In this document: in pieces, positions 45,233-55,451 of the stretch | How positions within the stretch are numbered: the first letter of the stretch is position 1 | How the letters are laid out: every line of letters begins with the position of its first letter | Origin: Echinococcus granulosus | Taxonomy: Eukaryota > Platyhelminthes > Cestoda > Cyclophyllidea > Taeniidae | Assembly: GCF_000524195.1 (NCBI RefSeq) | Contig: NW_020170397.1 | Span: forward strand, 751,305-815,304 | Length of the DNA: 64,000 nucleotides | Direction: 5' to 3' | Translations under genes and position numbers: made by a program | The notes under the pieces: generated by a model | What the model saw: the letters and a program-made list of their open reading frames with translations, nothing else | What the model was told of the DNA's origin: nothing | Database searches by the model: none

Positions 45233-48177
45233 GGAAAATCTCATTGCTTAAAAGTTCATTAAAGGGCGACTCTCTAAGAATGGTAGTATCAGTGAGACAA
45301 ATTACACCCTTGAGGATCAGGAAAAGCACTATCACTCCCAAACATTCTATCTCCTAGTTAAATATACTTGTGCCTCTAATGAGCCACCACCATTACCGAG
45401 TGATACTTGTCATTATTTTGTAAAAAGTGTTGTAGAGGTGGCAATTTAACCGTTTCATATCATGATTAAACCCAACTCGGTAATAATTATTTTGATGCAC
45501 ATGCATATCTCTCCTACCATGTATTTGGCATTTCCACTTGCCTCTTAGAAAGCATGCTCATGATGCTGAAGAGCACTCCCTGCCAAATCGGAAAGGTTCA
45601 GGCTTTTCAGAGCATCATCACTGATTACGGATCATGCATATGGGGATCTAAAGCTACATCAAATCATATGATTCTACCACCGCTGCCTCTTTTTCACGTT
45701 GCGTTGCCTCATCAAACAAGAAATTGACATCAGTTGATCAGACCGATGCCAGTTGTTGGTATGTTGAGGGAGTACGATGGAAAGGTTGACACCATTAGAC
45801 TGCTATATGAAACAAAATAGATTTGCCTATTTCTGATTATCTAACTGTTCCACGTTTTCATCATCACCCGATTTTTTTAATCAGTAAGGTATCTGTCACT
45901 CTGAATAGTCCTGAATTCCGTGCATACTTCCATGCCTCAAATTAGCGGATTGGTCGAGCTTTAGTGCTTCCAATTTCTTATTTTGCACGCATTTTTTGAT
46001 TAATAGCTTTAACTCTCTACTAAACGTGATCCCTGCATTTCTTCACTCGTAAATTCAACCAGAAGACACCTTTTTATGCGCGTTGGCGTGTACATGAAAT
46101 GGATGTGGTGAAGTCTAGGCGGCATTCACTACTACATGTCTTATTGTTGTTTCTGTGTGTTCATTAGCCCGAGCCCTGTGGGGCGTTTAACCGAAAGTGA
46201 ATTTAAGGTGCCACGTCAATCATCTCGGTATGCATACCACCAGCAGTGGTTGAAACAATTACTTCACTTACAACTCCAGTTTACACTAATTCACAATGGT
46301 AAACTTCAGCGGTTCGGTATGAAAAGCGAAATTTTGTTGGTGGTGTGGATTTGCATACCACCTTGTTTTGCCGCATTATAGCACCGGCGTGACAATCACG
46401 CCACTTTTTTTGCAATCACTTGTCCTATGGTGATTCCATCCATGTACATTCAATAAATCCGCAGTTCTCTTTTGTTTTCCGTACTGTGCTCACTTTATTT
46501 GACCCCTATGGTCATCGCTTCTGTATGGTCGTGTTGTAATGCTAGTGTTAAGGTCTCGCCTAAACTTCATGCTTGTGATTAATTTTCTTCTTCAATGGGA
46601 ACATGCGGGCACAGGGTCGTGGCTATGCACTTACAAATACTGGTTAGTATGTTATTACGCACCGTCACGACCGAGTTTCAGCACTGCAGGCTTACCACAG
46701 AAGAGCATGTACACACCGTCACGTATACGCGCTGCTTGTGGAGATGATGGTGGGACAATTATGGTTCTGATTTACCATATGGGTGAGAATGACAATCAGA
46801 CCGGTTCCTTCATCGATAACGGATAGGTCTTCAAGACGGGAATTTTCAATGTGGCTGGAAGAAATGACGGCCGAAGAAGTGACTTTCAGAGTTCAGATGT
46901 TGAAATTTGAATAGTATTGTTTGCGCGGTAGTCAGTCACTCGAATACGCTGTCGTGAGAGGAAACCGGTCTCTCTCTCCCGACCAATTTCGACCAGATAT
47001 TGAATTACACCCTCATATCATTTCACCCAAGCGATCGTAATGGGTGGGTCTTGTTTGTAAATTGACCAACAAGGTCCCGTGAAGCTGGAATCCAAAACGT
47101 GCTAAAGTGCATCGTGAAACGAGCAGCATTTGCTATTTTAGCAAGTATTGTGGTTTGGTACCTCATGATAAGACGGAACGCTGGTGTCTGTCAAATATGA
47201 CTTATCCTCGTCATGTCAGATTTCGTCTTAAGGTAAAGGTGGCTCACCTCCAATGTCGTAACAGCGAATAAATGGCGGATTCCAGATCCCATCTTTTCCA
47301 GCCATCGGTCGTTTGTCTTATAAGGGCGGAATCCGCATAGCTTCTCCACCCTGTCAATTTGTTGAAATAGTTCAACACTGCTTGAAAAGTATGGTTTATG
47401 TGATTTTTCTGCCGACTCCTGAGTATTTTAATCTGGATGAGGTCACTTTCACTCGCTTCGGTTGGAGTTTTCCCACGCAAAATTTCTCAATATGTATGTG
47501 TGCGTGTATTTTGCACTTATTCAGTAGCTAAGCAGCTCATGAGCCTTTCGAGAGTTCTACCCTAGGGGCGTCCTTTCACTCAGATTTGTAAATTACACAT
47601 TAGTTCTCAAAAATAACTCTAAGAAAGCGATTCTATGGGTAATCTTGTGCAGGTGACACCTTGGTGCTGCACTCTCAACAGTAAAATTAAAACTTTAATT
47701 GTTGAATTTCAAACCCTTTGCCCCCGGGATTCATGGGCCTCTTTGCCCCCTCAAACTGTTGTTGCATTTGGCAGGAGGCAAATCAGGGATTGCATCAGTG
47801 GTCCTGTTGTCACTGGATAGCTCTTATACAAATGGAGATTCTCTGCAGGTCAAGTGACCTGAAATAAGTTGGGTACTTCCAACCAGGTTAGGGCAGCATC
47901 TCCCCCTGTGCCTGAAGTACTCACCACTGCACTTTGCTTGAGTTGCTTTACATTCAACATGCTGCATACCGGTAGATCACCCTTTTTATAACCTTTGAGG
48001 AGAAATTCTCCGAAGTCGTTGTATTATAAATGTTTATGTCTTTTATTACAGACCGTTTCAGGTATCATAGAGGCGGACAGGAAGATGCTGGAGAGCTGCC
48101 CTGGCATAGGCCCCGTGAAAGCGGAGAAAATCTACGAGGCACTTCATTCTAGTCTCAAGCGGAAGAATCTCGATTAG
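41380..48177 (+). CDS. ERCC1: DNA excision repair protein ERCC1 (5' partial)
   Basis: Eight exons in consistent phase: 41380-41486, 41799-42124, 42207-42249, 42325-42428, 42508-42607, 43184-43260, 43961-44147 and 48052-48177 (stop TAG). The first two encode a poorly conserved Ser/Thr/Pro-rich N-terminus, and the start codon was not found. The central nuclease-like domain is clear: KNLLVSQRQRGNPLLELIRH, VPWEYAAIEPDYVFGPSQCA, FFLSLRYHNLNPEYI, LVDVDDAHHPLKEL and TVLLAW. The last exon gives the C-terminal helix-hairpin-helix (MLESCPGIGPVKAEKIYEAL). As in other ERCC1 proteins, the nuclease signature ERKxxxD is not present. ERCC1 binds XPF and positions it for the 5' incision in nucleotide excision repair and for crosslink repair. 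The last intron is 3.9 kb and contains a GT microsatellite and an assembly gap, so an exon missed inside it cannot be excluded, although phase 0 on both sides fits a direct join. Confidence 0.92.
45050..45229. repeat. (GT)n microsatellite interrupted by a 100-base assembly gap
   Basis: GT repeats run from about 45,050 to 45,088 and again from 45,198 to 45,228, on both sides of a run of exactly 100 N (45,098-45,197). The gap length is a conventional placeholder, so the true repeat length is unknown. It lies inside the last ERCC1 intron. The Cys-Val and Thr-His frames crossing it are artefacts. Confidence 0.9.
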
Positions 48178-49310
48178 CTGACACAAGTATTTAAACGGAC
48201 TGCTCAACGCAAGAAGACAGATTATTCCACGCTGCTCCTCATTTTAAACTTTTGATATGGTGAATTAGATCAATGGTTATGTTTTTTGCTCGCAAATTGA
48301 ATAGAATTTATTTGGCTTTGCAAGTGAATGGACTTCCACAATAATTGGTGTGTGGTGTGAGACCGGTGGGACAGTTTATCACTATTACTATTTTCCCCCT
48401 GGAGTGAACACTCTCATCGGGCTGTGCATACCCAAACGCTGTTTAAAAATGGAACACATTTGTCATTTTGACGCACCTACTAGATGTTGCCTTTTTGTCA
48501 TCAAGGTTTTCGCGGAATAGATGAGCGCCAAATTCAAGCACAGCTGTGAGTTATGCCATCAAACGCATCATCGGAGACGAGTGCATGTCCACCGACAAAT
48601 GGAGCACCACAAATACACTCCCTTTTGGACCGAATAAATCCGACTCCGTGCCTCATCAGTAGATTGAGATGCCATCATACCTTGGGGGTTGTCAGAACCC
48701 ACACTGGCCCAAAACGTACCAGGGGACTAACTACGAATTGAGCCCGAGAAGCACCAAGACAACCACCGCGAACTGATCAGCAGCACCTCTGGTCCTAATC
48801 GAGCCCCAAGAGGGAGAACGGACCTCGCGCCCGCCTGCACCGAATGCAGACGAGACCCAGTAAAAGGGCTCCGCTTTCACGACCCCCCAAGTTATGACAA
48901 CTAAGAGGACCGTATAAAGCGAGACTGAGCCCATTTTCACCCCTCCCTTGCACTAGACGTCGACAGCGTCATCCCGTCCGTAATCTACGTCAATCCTAAC
49001 GCGCGCTGCTGCAGCTTCGAACGAACCACGATGGGTTTGCGGAGGCAGGATGAGCAAACGCACCAACTGCTAAAATGGACCCGTCAATAGTAAATCGAAA
49101 TATTGGACAGTATTTCTATTGTGAAATTGTGGGATTCCAAAACGCGAGGAAAAAGAAGATATGCAAAGGGCCTCAAAATGGCCAACTGTGCGGGGGAAGA
49201 GGCAGTTTTTTACTCTCTCCGTCGGCAGGGGTTGGTGCTTGCTCTCCGTCTCTTATGAGAGCAAGCAAACGCAGACGGAACAACAAGGGTTATGCGAGAT
49301 CAGATCGACG
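48178..49310. other. Convergent intergenic region ERCC1 / PTBP
   Basis: This contains the 3' flanks of two convergent genes and the small minus-strand frame listed separately (48,731-48,934). The stretch 48,540-49,050 is clearly GC-richer than its surroundings. No repeat copy was recognised. Confidence 0.4.
48731..48934 (-). CDS. Possible small secreted protein, unrecognised
   Basis: A 67-residue minus-strand frame begins MGSVSLYTVLLVVITWGVVK followed by AEP. This is a textbook-looking signal peptide with a plausible cleavage after the VVKA segment. The mature part would be about 48 residues, contains no Cys and ends in a second hydrophobic stretch (FAVVVLVLLGLN), which argues against a simple secreted peptide. 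An ATG two codons upstream is an alternative start. No family is recognised, and the frame sits in an unusually GC-rich patch between two convergent genes, so chance is quite possible. Confidence 0.2.
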   Translation of the reverse strand: MGSVSLYTVLLVVITWGVVKAEPFYWVSSAFGAGGREVRSPSWGSIRTRGAADQFAVVVLVLLGLNS

Positions 49311-52300
49311 CTAGATTGCGGACTTGCTAAAGCTGATGCGCAAATGTGAGTTTTCACTCAGTTGGGTGTTGTGAAGGGCCTGGGAAAAGGAAATGAGAAG
49401 CACAAGAACTAGTCAGCGCCTTTAAATGGGTAAAAAATATATAAACAGCCAAAACAACTCCGACAAATTGCAGGAAGAACGGTGGAATGAGAATATTGCA
49501 TGAGTTCCAAAATGGAGGTGGAGTTCAACAAAGCACTGCACCTAACTCAACTTCGATTTATGTCTTCCCAGATGTCAAAGCAACCAACTTACGATGAGGG
49601 CCTCCATAGCACTTTCAACGCTGTCCAGCTGTACGAGAGCCATCTTGTTATCCTTTCTGAAATGGAAATCAGAGTCACTCAACGAGGTGCCGTAACAGAC
49701 GATTATGAAGAGAAATACTATTTCTCGCTCCAAACTTGTGGACGACAAGCAAGCTGGTTAGCAGTCCGCCAAGTAAGGGTTAATTTATCATTAGATTGCG
49801 AGAAGGGGTAAGCGGGTGTGCGTTTACAAAAAGACCACGGCAATTCACTTACGCTTGCTCTGGATGTTTCTGATAAAATCTAAGAAAAATATGTCGCGAA
49901 AGTGACTCCTTAATTCACGCAGACTGGTACAATGTAAAGAGTAATCGTGATGGCTAGATCAGCCAATATATGTCGGGTTCCTAGAGTGCGTCTACTTCCT
50001 TCTTATTAGCTTTCATAATAAATTCAAAAAGCACAGTTGTTTGAAACAAAACACAATTGACCCACAGAGCTCATGAATCTACTGCATTGAAAAACTTGCC
50101 TACGCTAATGCTTATACCTGCATTGATATAGGTAGGTAGTCAACTTACTGCATAAAACGGAACCCTACTACATCGAAACCCTTCGAGCGGAACAACGTCC
50201 GGACGTCATCCTCTGTAACACTTGGAGGGATATTGCTCAAGTGGAGGACATGGCTTGGTGGATAAATATTTTGATAATTTTTCGAGTTAGGCTTTCTAAA
50301 TCGATGGAGCAGGTTATTGGAGTAGTCCTTGGTCAGGTGATTGTCCTTGTCTTCCTTTGGCAGCTGCACATAGTTGTGGCGCGAGATGGCTATCTTCATC
50401 GGCTGGCCCCAAAGCACTTTTTGGTTTAAATACTGCATAGCTAAAAGGGAGCCACCAAGCAAAAGGTGGGCTTAGTTTGCGTTAAGCTTACGCACACTCG
50501 TAATACCTGCCACACCATACTTCTAATTACGGATTGCCTAATTACGCTGAACTGAATAAATAAGTAGCCGCCGCTACTAGAGCAAATCTTTACAGTGGCA
50601 TTCAATGAACAAGTGGGAACACATATACCTACCCAGTATGGCTTGTTGGGAGTCACTGAATTGAATAAGAGCAGTATCCTTCTTGTTAAACATTATCTTC
50701 ACGCGCACCACATCTCCGTAAACACCTAAATAAATACGTGTAGCCAAGGTAAGTAGCACATCGAGGATGCCTTTTTTAGATATATGCTTCCAATTTGAAG
50801 CACATAACGATATTACTCAACCACTACCTGACAAAAGAACCTGCTGTACTTATAAAAGGAATTTTGCTACATTGGTCAAGGAATGAATGTGGAATCCCTA
50901 GTAGGATAACGGCCAAAGTAAGACGGGGTTCGAAGTCGGTAGCTGTTGTTAGGTAGCGAAAGGAGAGTAAGACAGTAGTAGGTGTGTATGGCCAATACCT
51001 GTTTCCTCTATGCACTACCTTATATATACAGCTGGTAAGGAATAAATCCGGACGAATAAAGAATAGGGCGGTATGGAACTTGTGTAAACGAAGCAAGCAA
51101 AAAGGAGCTTACCAAACAAGGTAAATAAGGCGTCCGGATACACTCGCTGAATTAAAATTGATAAATGGATAAGATGTGGTAGAGGATAAGTGACAAGTAT
51201 AGGAAAATTGGGCAAGAGAAGTATCACAGACAAGATCCACATATGATCCACCACGATTTTAGAGTAGACACGCGACGAAGACGACGCAGTTGATGATTCA
51301 AGTGAGAGAGAGGGAGAAACAGAAAAGAATGAAAAACCAGAGTAAGCTGAAAGAACATTGGAGCGAAAGCAAGAAAACGAATAGGACAGTCGTTAATGGC
51401 CTTGTGTATAGATAAATTTAGATCGAAACGGCGTAAAAATAAATACAAATATTTTACCAAAAATTAAGCTGCGCGTGAAAAGAGCACTAAGGACCAAAAG
51501 AAACGGGAAAAAGACGCCCTGTAAATCACACTTAAAATCGTCTTTGGAAAATTTAAGAATGGTTTGGAATTCAAATGACATCCAGATTATTAGACGAGAA
51601 GAAAACGAAGATTGGTCGATGAAATAGTCTCCTGGAACGGTGATATATCAAACCCATCCTCTATTCGTGATACATAGACGTACCTCCTCGTTGAGGTTGG
51701 AGACGATGAGAACGGTGCTTCCATTATTGTTTAGAGGTAAACGGATTGCCAAAGACGATGACTGGGCAGCAGCTGCGGCCGCTTGAGCTGCAGTGAGCTT
51801 TTGCAGGGCAGTAACTGACTGCGAAACCGATCCGGCACCTGAAAACTGACCGTTTCCGCCTCCAGCACGGCCACTGCCGGACTGACCTTGATTAGCAGCC
51901 GCATTATTAGCTGCAGCTGAGAACGCCAGCAGGGATGCCATAGTAGGATTAATGGCCGCCCCATTCGCCGCGTTGGGAAATGCCGCACCACTCTGTCAAT
52001 CAAAGGTAGTAACGAGTAGGAACACAACTACAATGCCATACAACCACAGAAATCGTGTCAGATGGTAATTCACCTGCGCGGAAAGCGACATGAAACTGGC
52101 AGTAGCAGCTGCAGCGGCAGGAGAAAGCTGCAAACCAGCTTGTTGAGCAAGTGCCATAAGTTGTGTGGTGAACTCGGTCATTCGGCAGGCGTTGTTGTTC
52201 GCCGCTGCAGCCACCCAGGCGGGTGGCATAGCAGCAGGAGTTTGTTGATGTGGATGCAGCATAGTCGGACCACCAGCTGTACCAGTAAATTGAGACATTG

Positions 52301-53651
52301 CGGCAGCAACGGCGGAATTCGGGCCGAAAGCGTGACCACCCTGACCATGCCCACCACCATGGGACACATTGTTAGACATTCCAGCTGATGGCAGCCTACG
52401 AAGACTCGTCAACTCATCTTCTGTTAATGGGTTAAGCACGTAATCACGGCATTTCTGGCTCTCCTGACGGATTTCGAGGGGACCGCGATTTTTAGAAAAC
52501 TCCACCGAAAGGTGGCAGCATCCAGTGTAGATATTTTGCCGATTTAAATGCTAAAGCATTCACCAGTTCGTTAAAGCCAAGTAATAAAAGTACACCAATG
52601 GATACTTGGTAGCTGATTTACCAGCATGGCCACGAAAGCTTGTAGGTGATTCTCGAACTCGATAAAGCCTTGATAATGGTCATTCTTAAGGAAAATAATA
52701 ACGCGGAGGATCTTCCCGAACCTATGGAAGATCTAAGACTGTACACCAGTAGAAGTGACCTTACTTTGTAGATAATAATATGATTAATTTGCTGATCCAT
52801 AATATCCTCAATGATGATTCGAAGGACGGTATTCGGATTTCCTTGATTAGCTCCAGAAAGGTCTTGCTGTACAACCGAATTCGCCCTTTGAATAGCTTGG
52901 TTCACTATAGCATTCTCCGCCTTTAATTCCAAATGTGGGTGTTTAGAAAATTGTAGAACAAGCTGACGACCGTGTAGTATAGCTGGGTATTCTTGATAAT
53001 ATTCCACCATGTCCATGGCACTTTCAAGAAGCTCCATTTCTATGAGGGCCTGACTACTTCGTTTTGACAACACCATATTCTTCAAAAAACCGAAGGGAAT
53101 CGCTAGGAGTGTGACGTCCTGTTCAGTAGCATCTACAGGAAGGCTTCGGATGTGGACAACATTGGATAAAGGGGTATCTACTTGGTCCATTCTTGACTTC
53201 AACAGTAATACAAGAATATGTAACAAAACCATACCTTCTTATGTTCATTAATTTCTACTTCCATTGCGGCAGCATGCCCTTCACCATTAGAGGTTACAGC
53301 TTCTGCATCCGGAACGCGCTGAAAATTATGACCACCCAATTAATTAAAGGCCCAGTTGCGCTACATAGACGTGCAAGAAACTACAAAATTAGCATATGAA
53401 ACAAATATGGAAGCAAAAGGGTTTAAAAAGAACTACAAGTTAACGGGAGAAAATTACCTTTCGCTTGCTGGACTAAAACATCAAAAAAGTAATCGTTTAG
53501 AACAGTAATCGGGGACTCATGTTTATTTCTGCAATGCACAAGATGTTTACAAAACTATGATGATAATCTGTGATAAATTAGAATCAGAAACGCAAGCTCA
53601 GTCGAACGCAATTACACGTACCATAAGTTGGGAGTATGACAATGAAGACAT
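49311..53651 (-). CDS. PTBP: Polypyrimidine tract-binding protein (four RRMs)
   Basis: Twelve exons close in frame from ATG (53651) to TAG (667 residues), in coding order: 53651-53622, 53472-53458, 53318-53235, 53196-52760, 52721-52622, 52550-52074, 51992-51684, 51146-51113, 50725-50633, 50440-50149, 49656-49593 and 49379-49311. Exon 2 is 15 nt and exon 8 is 34 nt. RRM1 starts near residue 57 ([16 protein letters not shown]), RRM2 near 166 (VLRIIIEDI), RRM3 near 473 ([39 protein letters not shown]) and RRM4 near 590 ([16 protein letters not shown]), ending in ISFSKSAI as PTBs end. The start context CCGCCATG is good. PTB proteins bind UC-rich RNA and repress or activate alternative exons in the nucleus. 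The RRM2-RRM3 linker (~230 residues, Ala/Gly/Gln/His-rich) is much longer than in the 531-557-residue human protein. Confidence 0.93.
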
Positions 53652-53999
53652 GGCGGACACAGCCGCGAGTTCACCAACAAAGGACTTCTAGTGGTTCATT
53701 CAAAGGCATGGCATGAAATACTATTTAAAAAATCCAAACCTCAAGTTTACCATATCAAGGCTGAATCAATTACGCCTACTAAAAACCTTTGAAATCCATT
53801 CGTCGCATGTATACGTGTAAAAGAAGTTACTACTAATAAAGTTCACTTGAAATTCTTTGCTAGACAACATGTGCCTGTAGTGCATAAGGTGTAAACACGA
53901 TCTTAAACAAACGGGTTTATTATATTAAAGAAATTTTTTATGGAACATATATAAGGCATATATTGAACCTTAAACCAAATAATGTGCAAGCCGTTGTTT
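53652..53999. other. Upstream region of PTBP
   Basis: This AT-rich stretch just upstream of the PTBP start should contain its promoter. No specific motif stands out and no other gene is seen. Confidence 0.4.
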
Positions 54000-54172
54000 T
54001 TTGTTAAGCAGTCAGTATAGCTAAAAAGCTACGCCATTAGGGTCATTGTACCTCGCCGGGTGGGCTGGATTTCGGGCCATGCTAGCGGTCCTGGTCTTTC
54101 CTACGTCGCATGCACTTATTTTGATCGAGTATTACGCCTTCTTTCACCATGAGGGAAGTCTCGGAGCACTAC
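54000..54172 (+). mobile_element. TRIM-like LTR fragment
   Basis: In plus orientation it contains GTCATTGTACCTCGCCGGG, GGGCTGGATTTCGGGCCATG, CTAGCGGTCC, CTACGTCGCATGCA, GAGTATTACGCCTTCTTTCA and GGGAAGTCTCGGAGCACTAC. That is the LTR order from its middle to its end. The first ~40 bp have decayed. Confidence 0.6.
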
Positions 54173-54344
54173 CGATAGGTCTATCATCGTTCATGTATTT
54201 GTGTTAATTTCATCGGTGTTAGAGTCATTTTAGTAATTAGGGCTGTCACTACTGTCTTTCTCATTTCTAATATTCCCTCAAAAATTGATGTTCACATCGC
54301 CTCAATTTAGGTGTGTAGAGCCCGCATTTATTCTGAAACTAGAA

Positions 54345-54480
54345 ATGGTCATAATACACAGACAGGTAGATGAATTAGAGTGCTACTGACACGGCTCGAA
54401 CGCCATGCTTCCCAGCGAGAGTGTAAAGACGAATCTTGCGGTTGCTGCGAAACCAGATAAGAAGAGTTAAGTAAGTCACC
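54345..54480 (-). mobile_element. TRIM-like LTR fragment, inverted relative to the copy at 54.0 kb
   Basis: On the minus strand it carries the core (GGCGTTCGAGCCGTGTCAGTAG) and an upstream block corresponding to GTGACTTACTTAACTC. It is more decayed than its neighbour 170 bp away and lies in the opposite orientation. The call rests on block order and is approximate. Confidence 0.45.
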
Positions 54481-55348
54481 AAGGCCTTCTGATCAGTGCT
54501 GGGATTTGTTTCTAAACGAAATTACAAAGGGGACTTTCTAGATCTCAGTTCATGTTCTAGGTAGTTGCACCCGCAAGAAATCGTTTGGTGTTTGCGCAGT
54601 CATCTGTAATTAAATGGGGTTTTCCAAATATATCTGCTGTTTTTTCTTCCTAACTCTAATTAAAACCCATTAATTGAAGAAACCTGGCAGTATGATGTAT
54701 ATCGTTTTATATTAGTAAGAGTTTTTACGGGAGATGAGGGTTATTAAAGGTAACCGGGATTCGCCCTTTCCGATCATATCCATGAAGGGATTTAGGCCTT
54801 AAGGTTGGTCCGGTCAGCTCGCTTACCACCTTAGAGGTACACTACACTGGCTCCTGGCCTATCAGGGATCATGGGGAAAAACTAGAAATCGGGAATTTGC
54901 TGGAACTAAGAAAGCTTCAATCTTCTTAGATTTGGTGTTGCTCTTCTGTATCACCTGGGTTTGGTGATCAGCGACCTTAATCCGCACGGGGTTTACATGG
55001 CTTTATTACTCATGCAGAGTCCTGTTCCTTACCCATAGTCATATTAAATCATGCTAGCATGGGAAGCTTTAATTTCATTCACTAATTAGAAATTTTGTGC
55101 TTGCATTTAAGACTGCGTTATCAAAATATTCCTGATTTTAATGTAGAACGAGTTGGAGTATTTGGAATTACCACGACGATCAGCCACTCGTTAAAATAAG
55201 CTGTTTTCATTACAACAAAGCCACAAAGATAAATTACCAAGATGAATGGGTTGGAGCCACAAAACGACTATAGTTAAAATGTGTAATTTTAGTTAGTGCC
55301 CTTAGATCGAATCATAGTTATAATGAACACCACCTACACTGTAATTTA
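54481..55348. other. Spacer upstream of DNAJB
   Basis: No gene, RNA or further LTR copy is recognised. The block around 54,760-54,880 is GC-richer than its surroundings but matches nothing else in the window that I could see. Confidence 0.4.
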
Positions 55349-55402
55349 ACCAATCAAATTTTAGAAGACTAGCCAATAGAAGAGTTGAAAAGAAGGTTCT
55401 AG
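55349..55402 (+). promoter_or_regulatory. Heat-shock-type promoter of DNAJB
   Basis: Two CCAAT boxes (55,350-55,354 and 55,373-55,377) are followed by AGAAGGTTCTAG at 55,391-55,402. This holds the inverted nGAAnnTTCn heat-shock element, with a partial third unit. The element ends about 50 bp before the DNAJB start codon, a normal distance for HSF1-driven genes. The motifs are seen directly; activity is inferred. Confidence 0.55.
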
Positions 55403-55451
55403 TAACTTTGTTTGTGCACCACTACCGTGTGCTCTCTGTGGTCTTTCTGCT

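Noticed and set aside
45029..45341. Frames of repeated Cys-Val or Thr-His
   Set aside because: These are translations of the (GT)n microsatellite and of the N gap.
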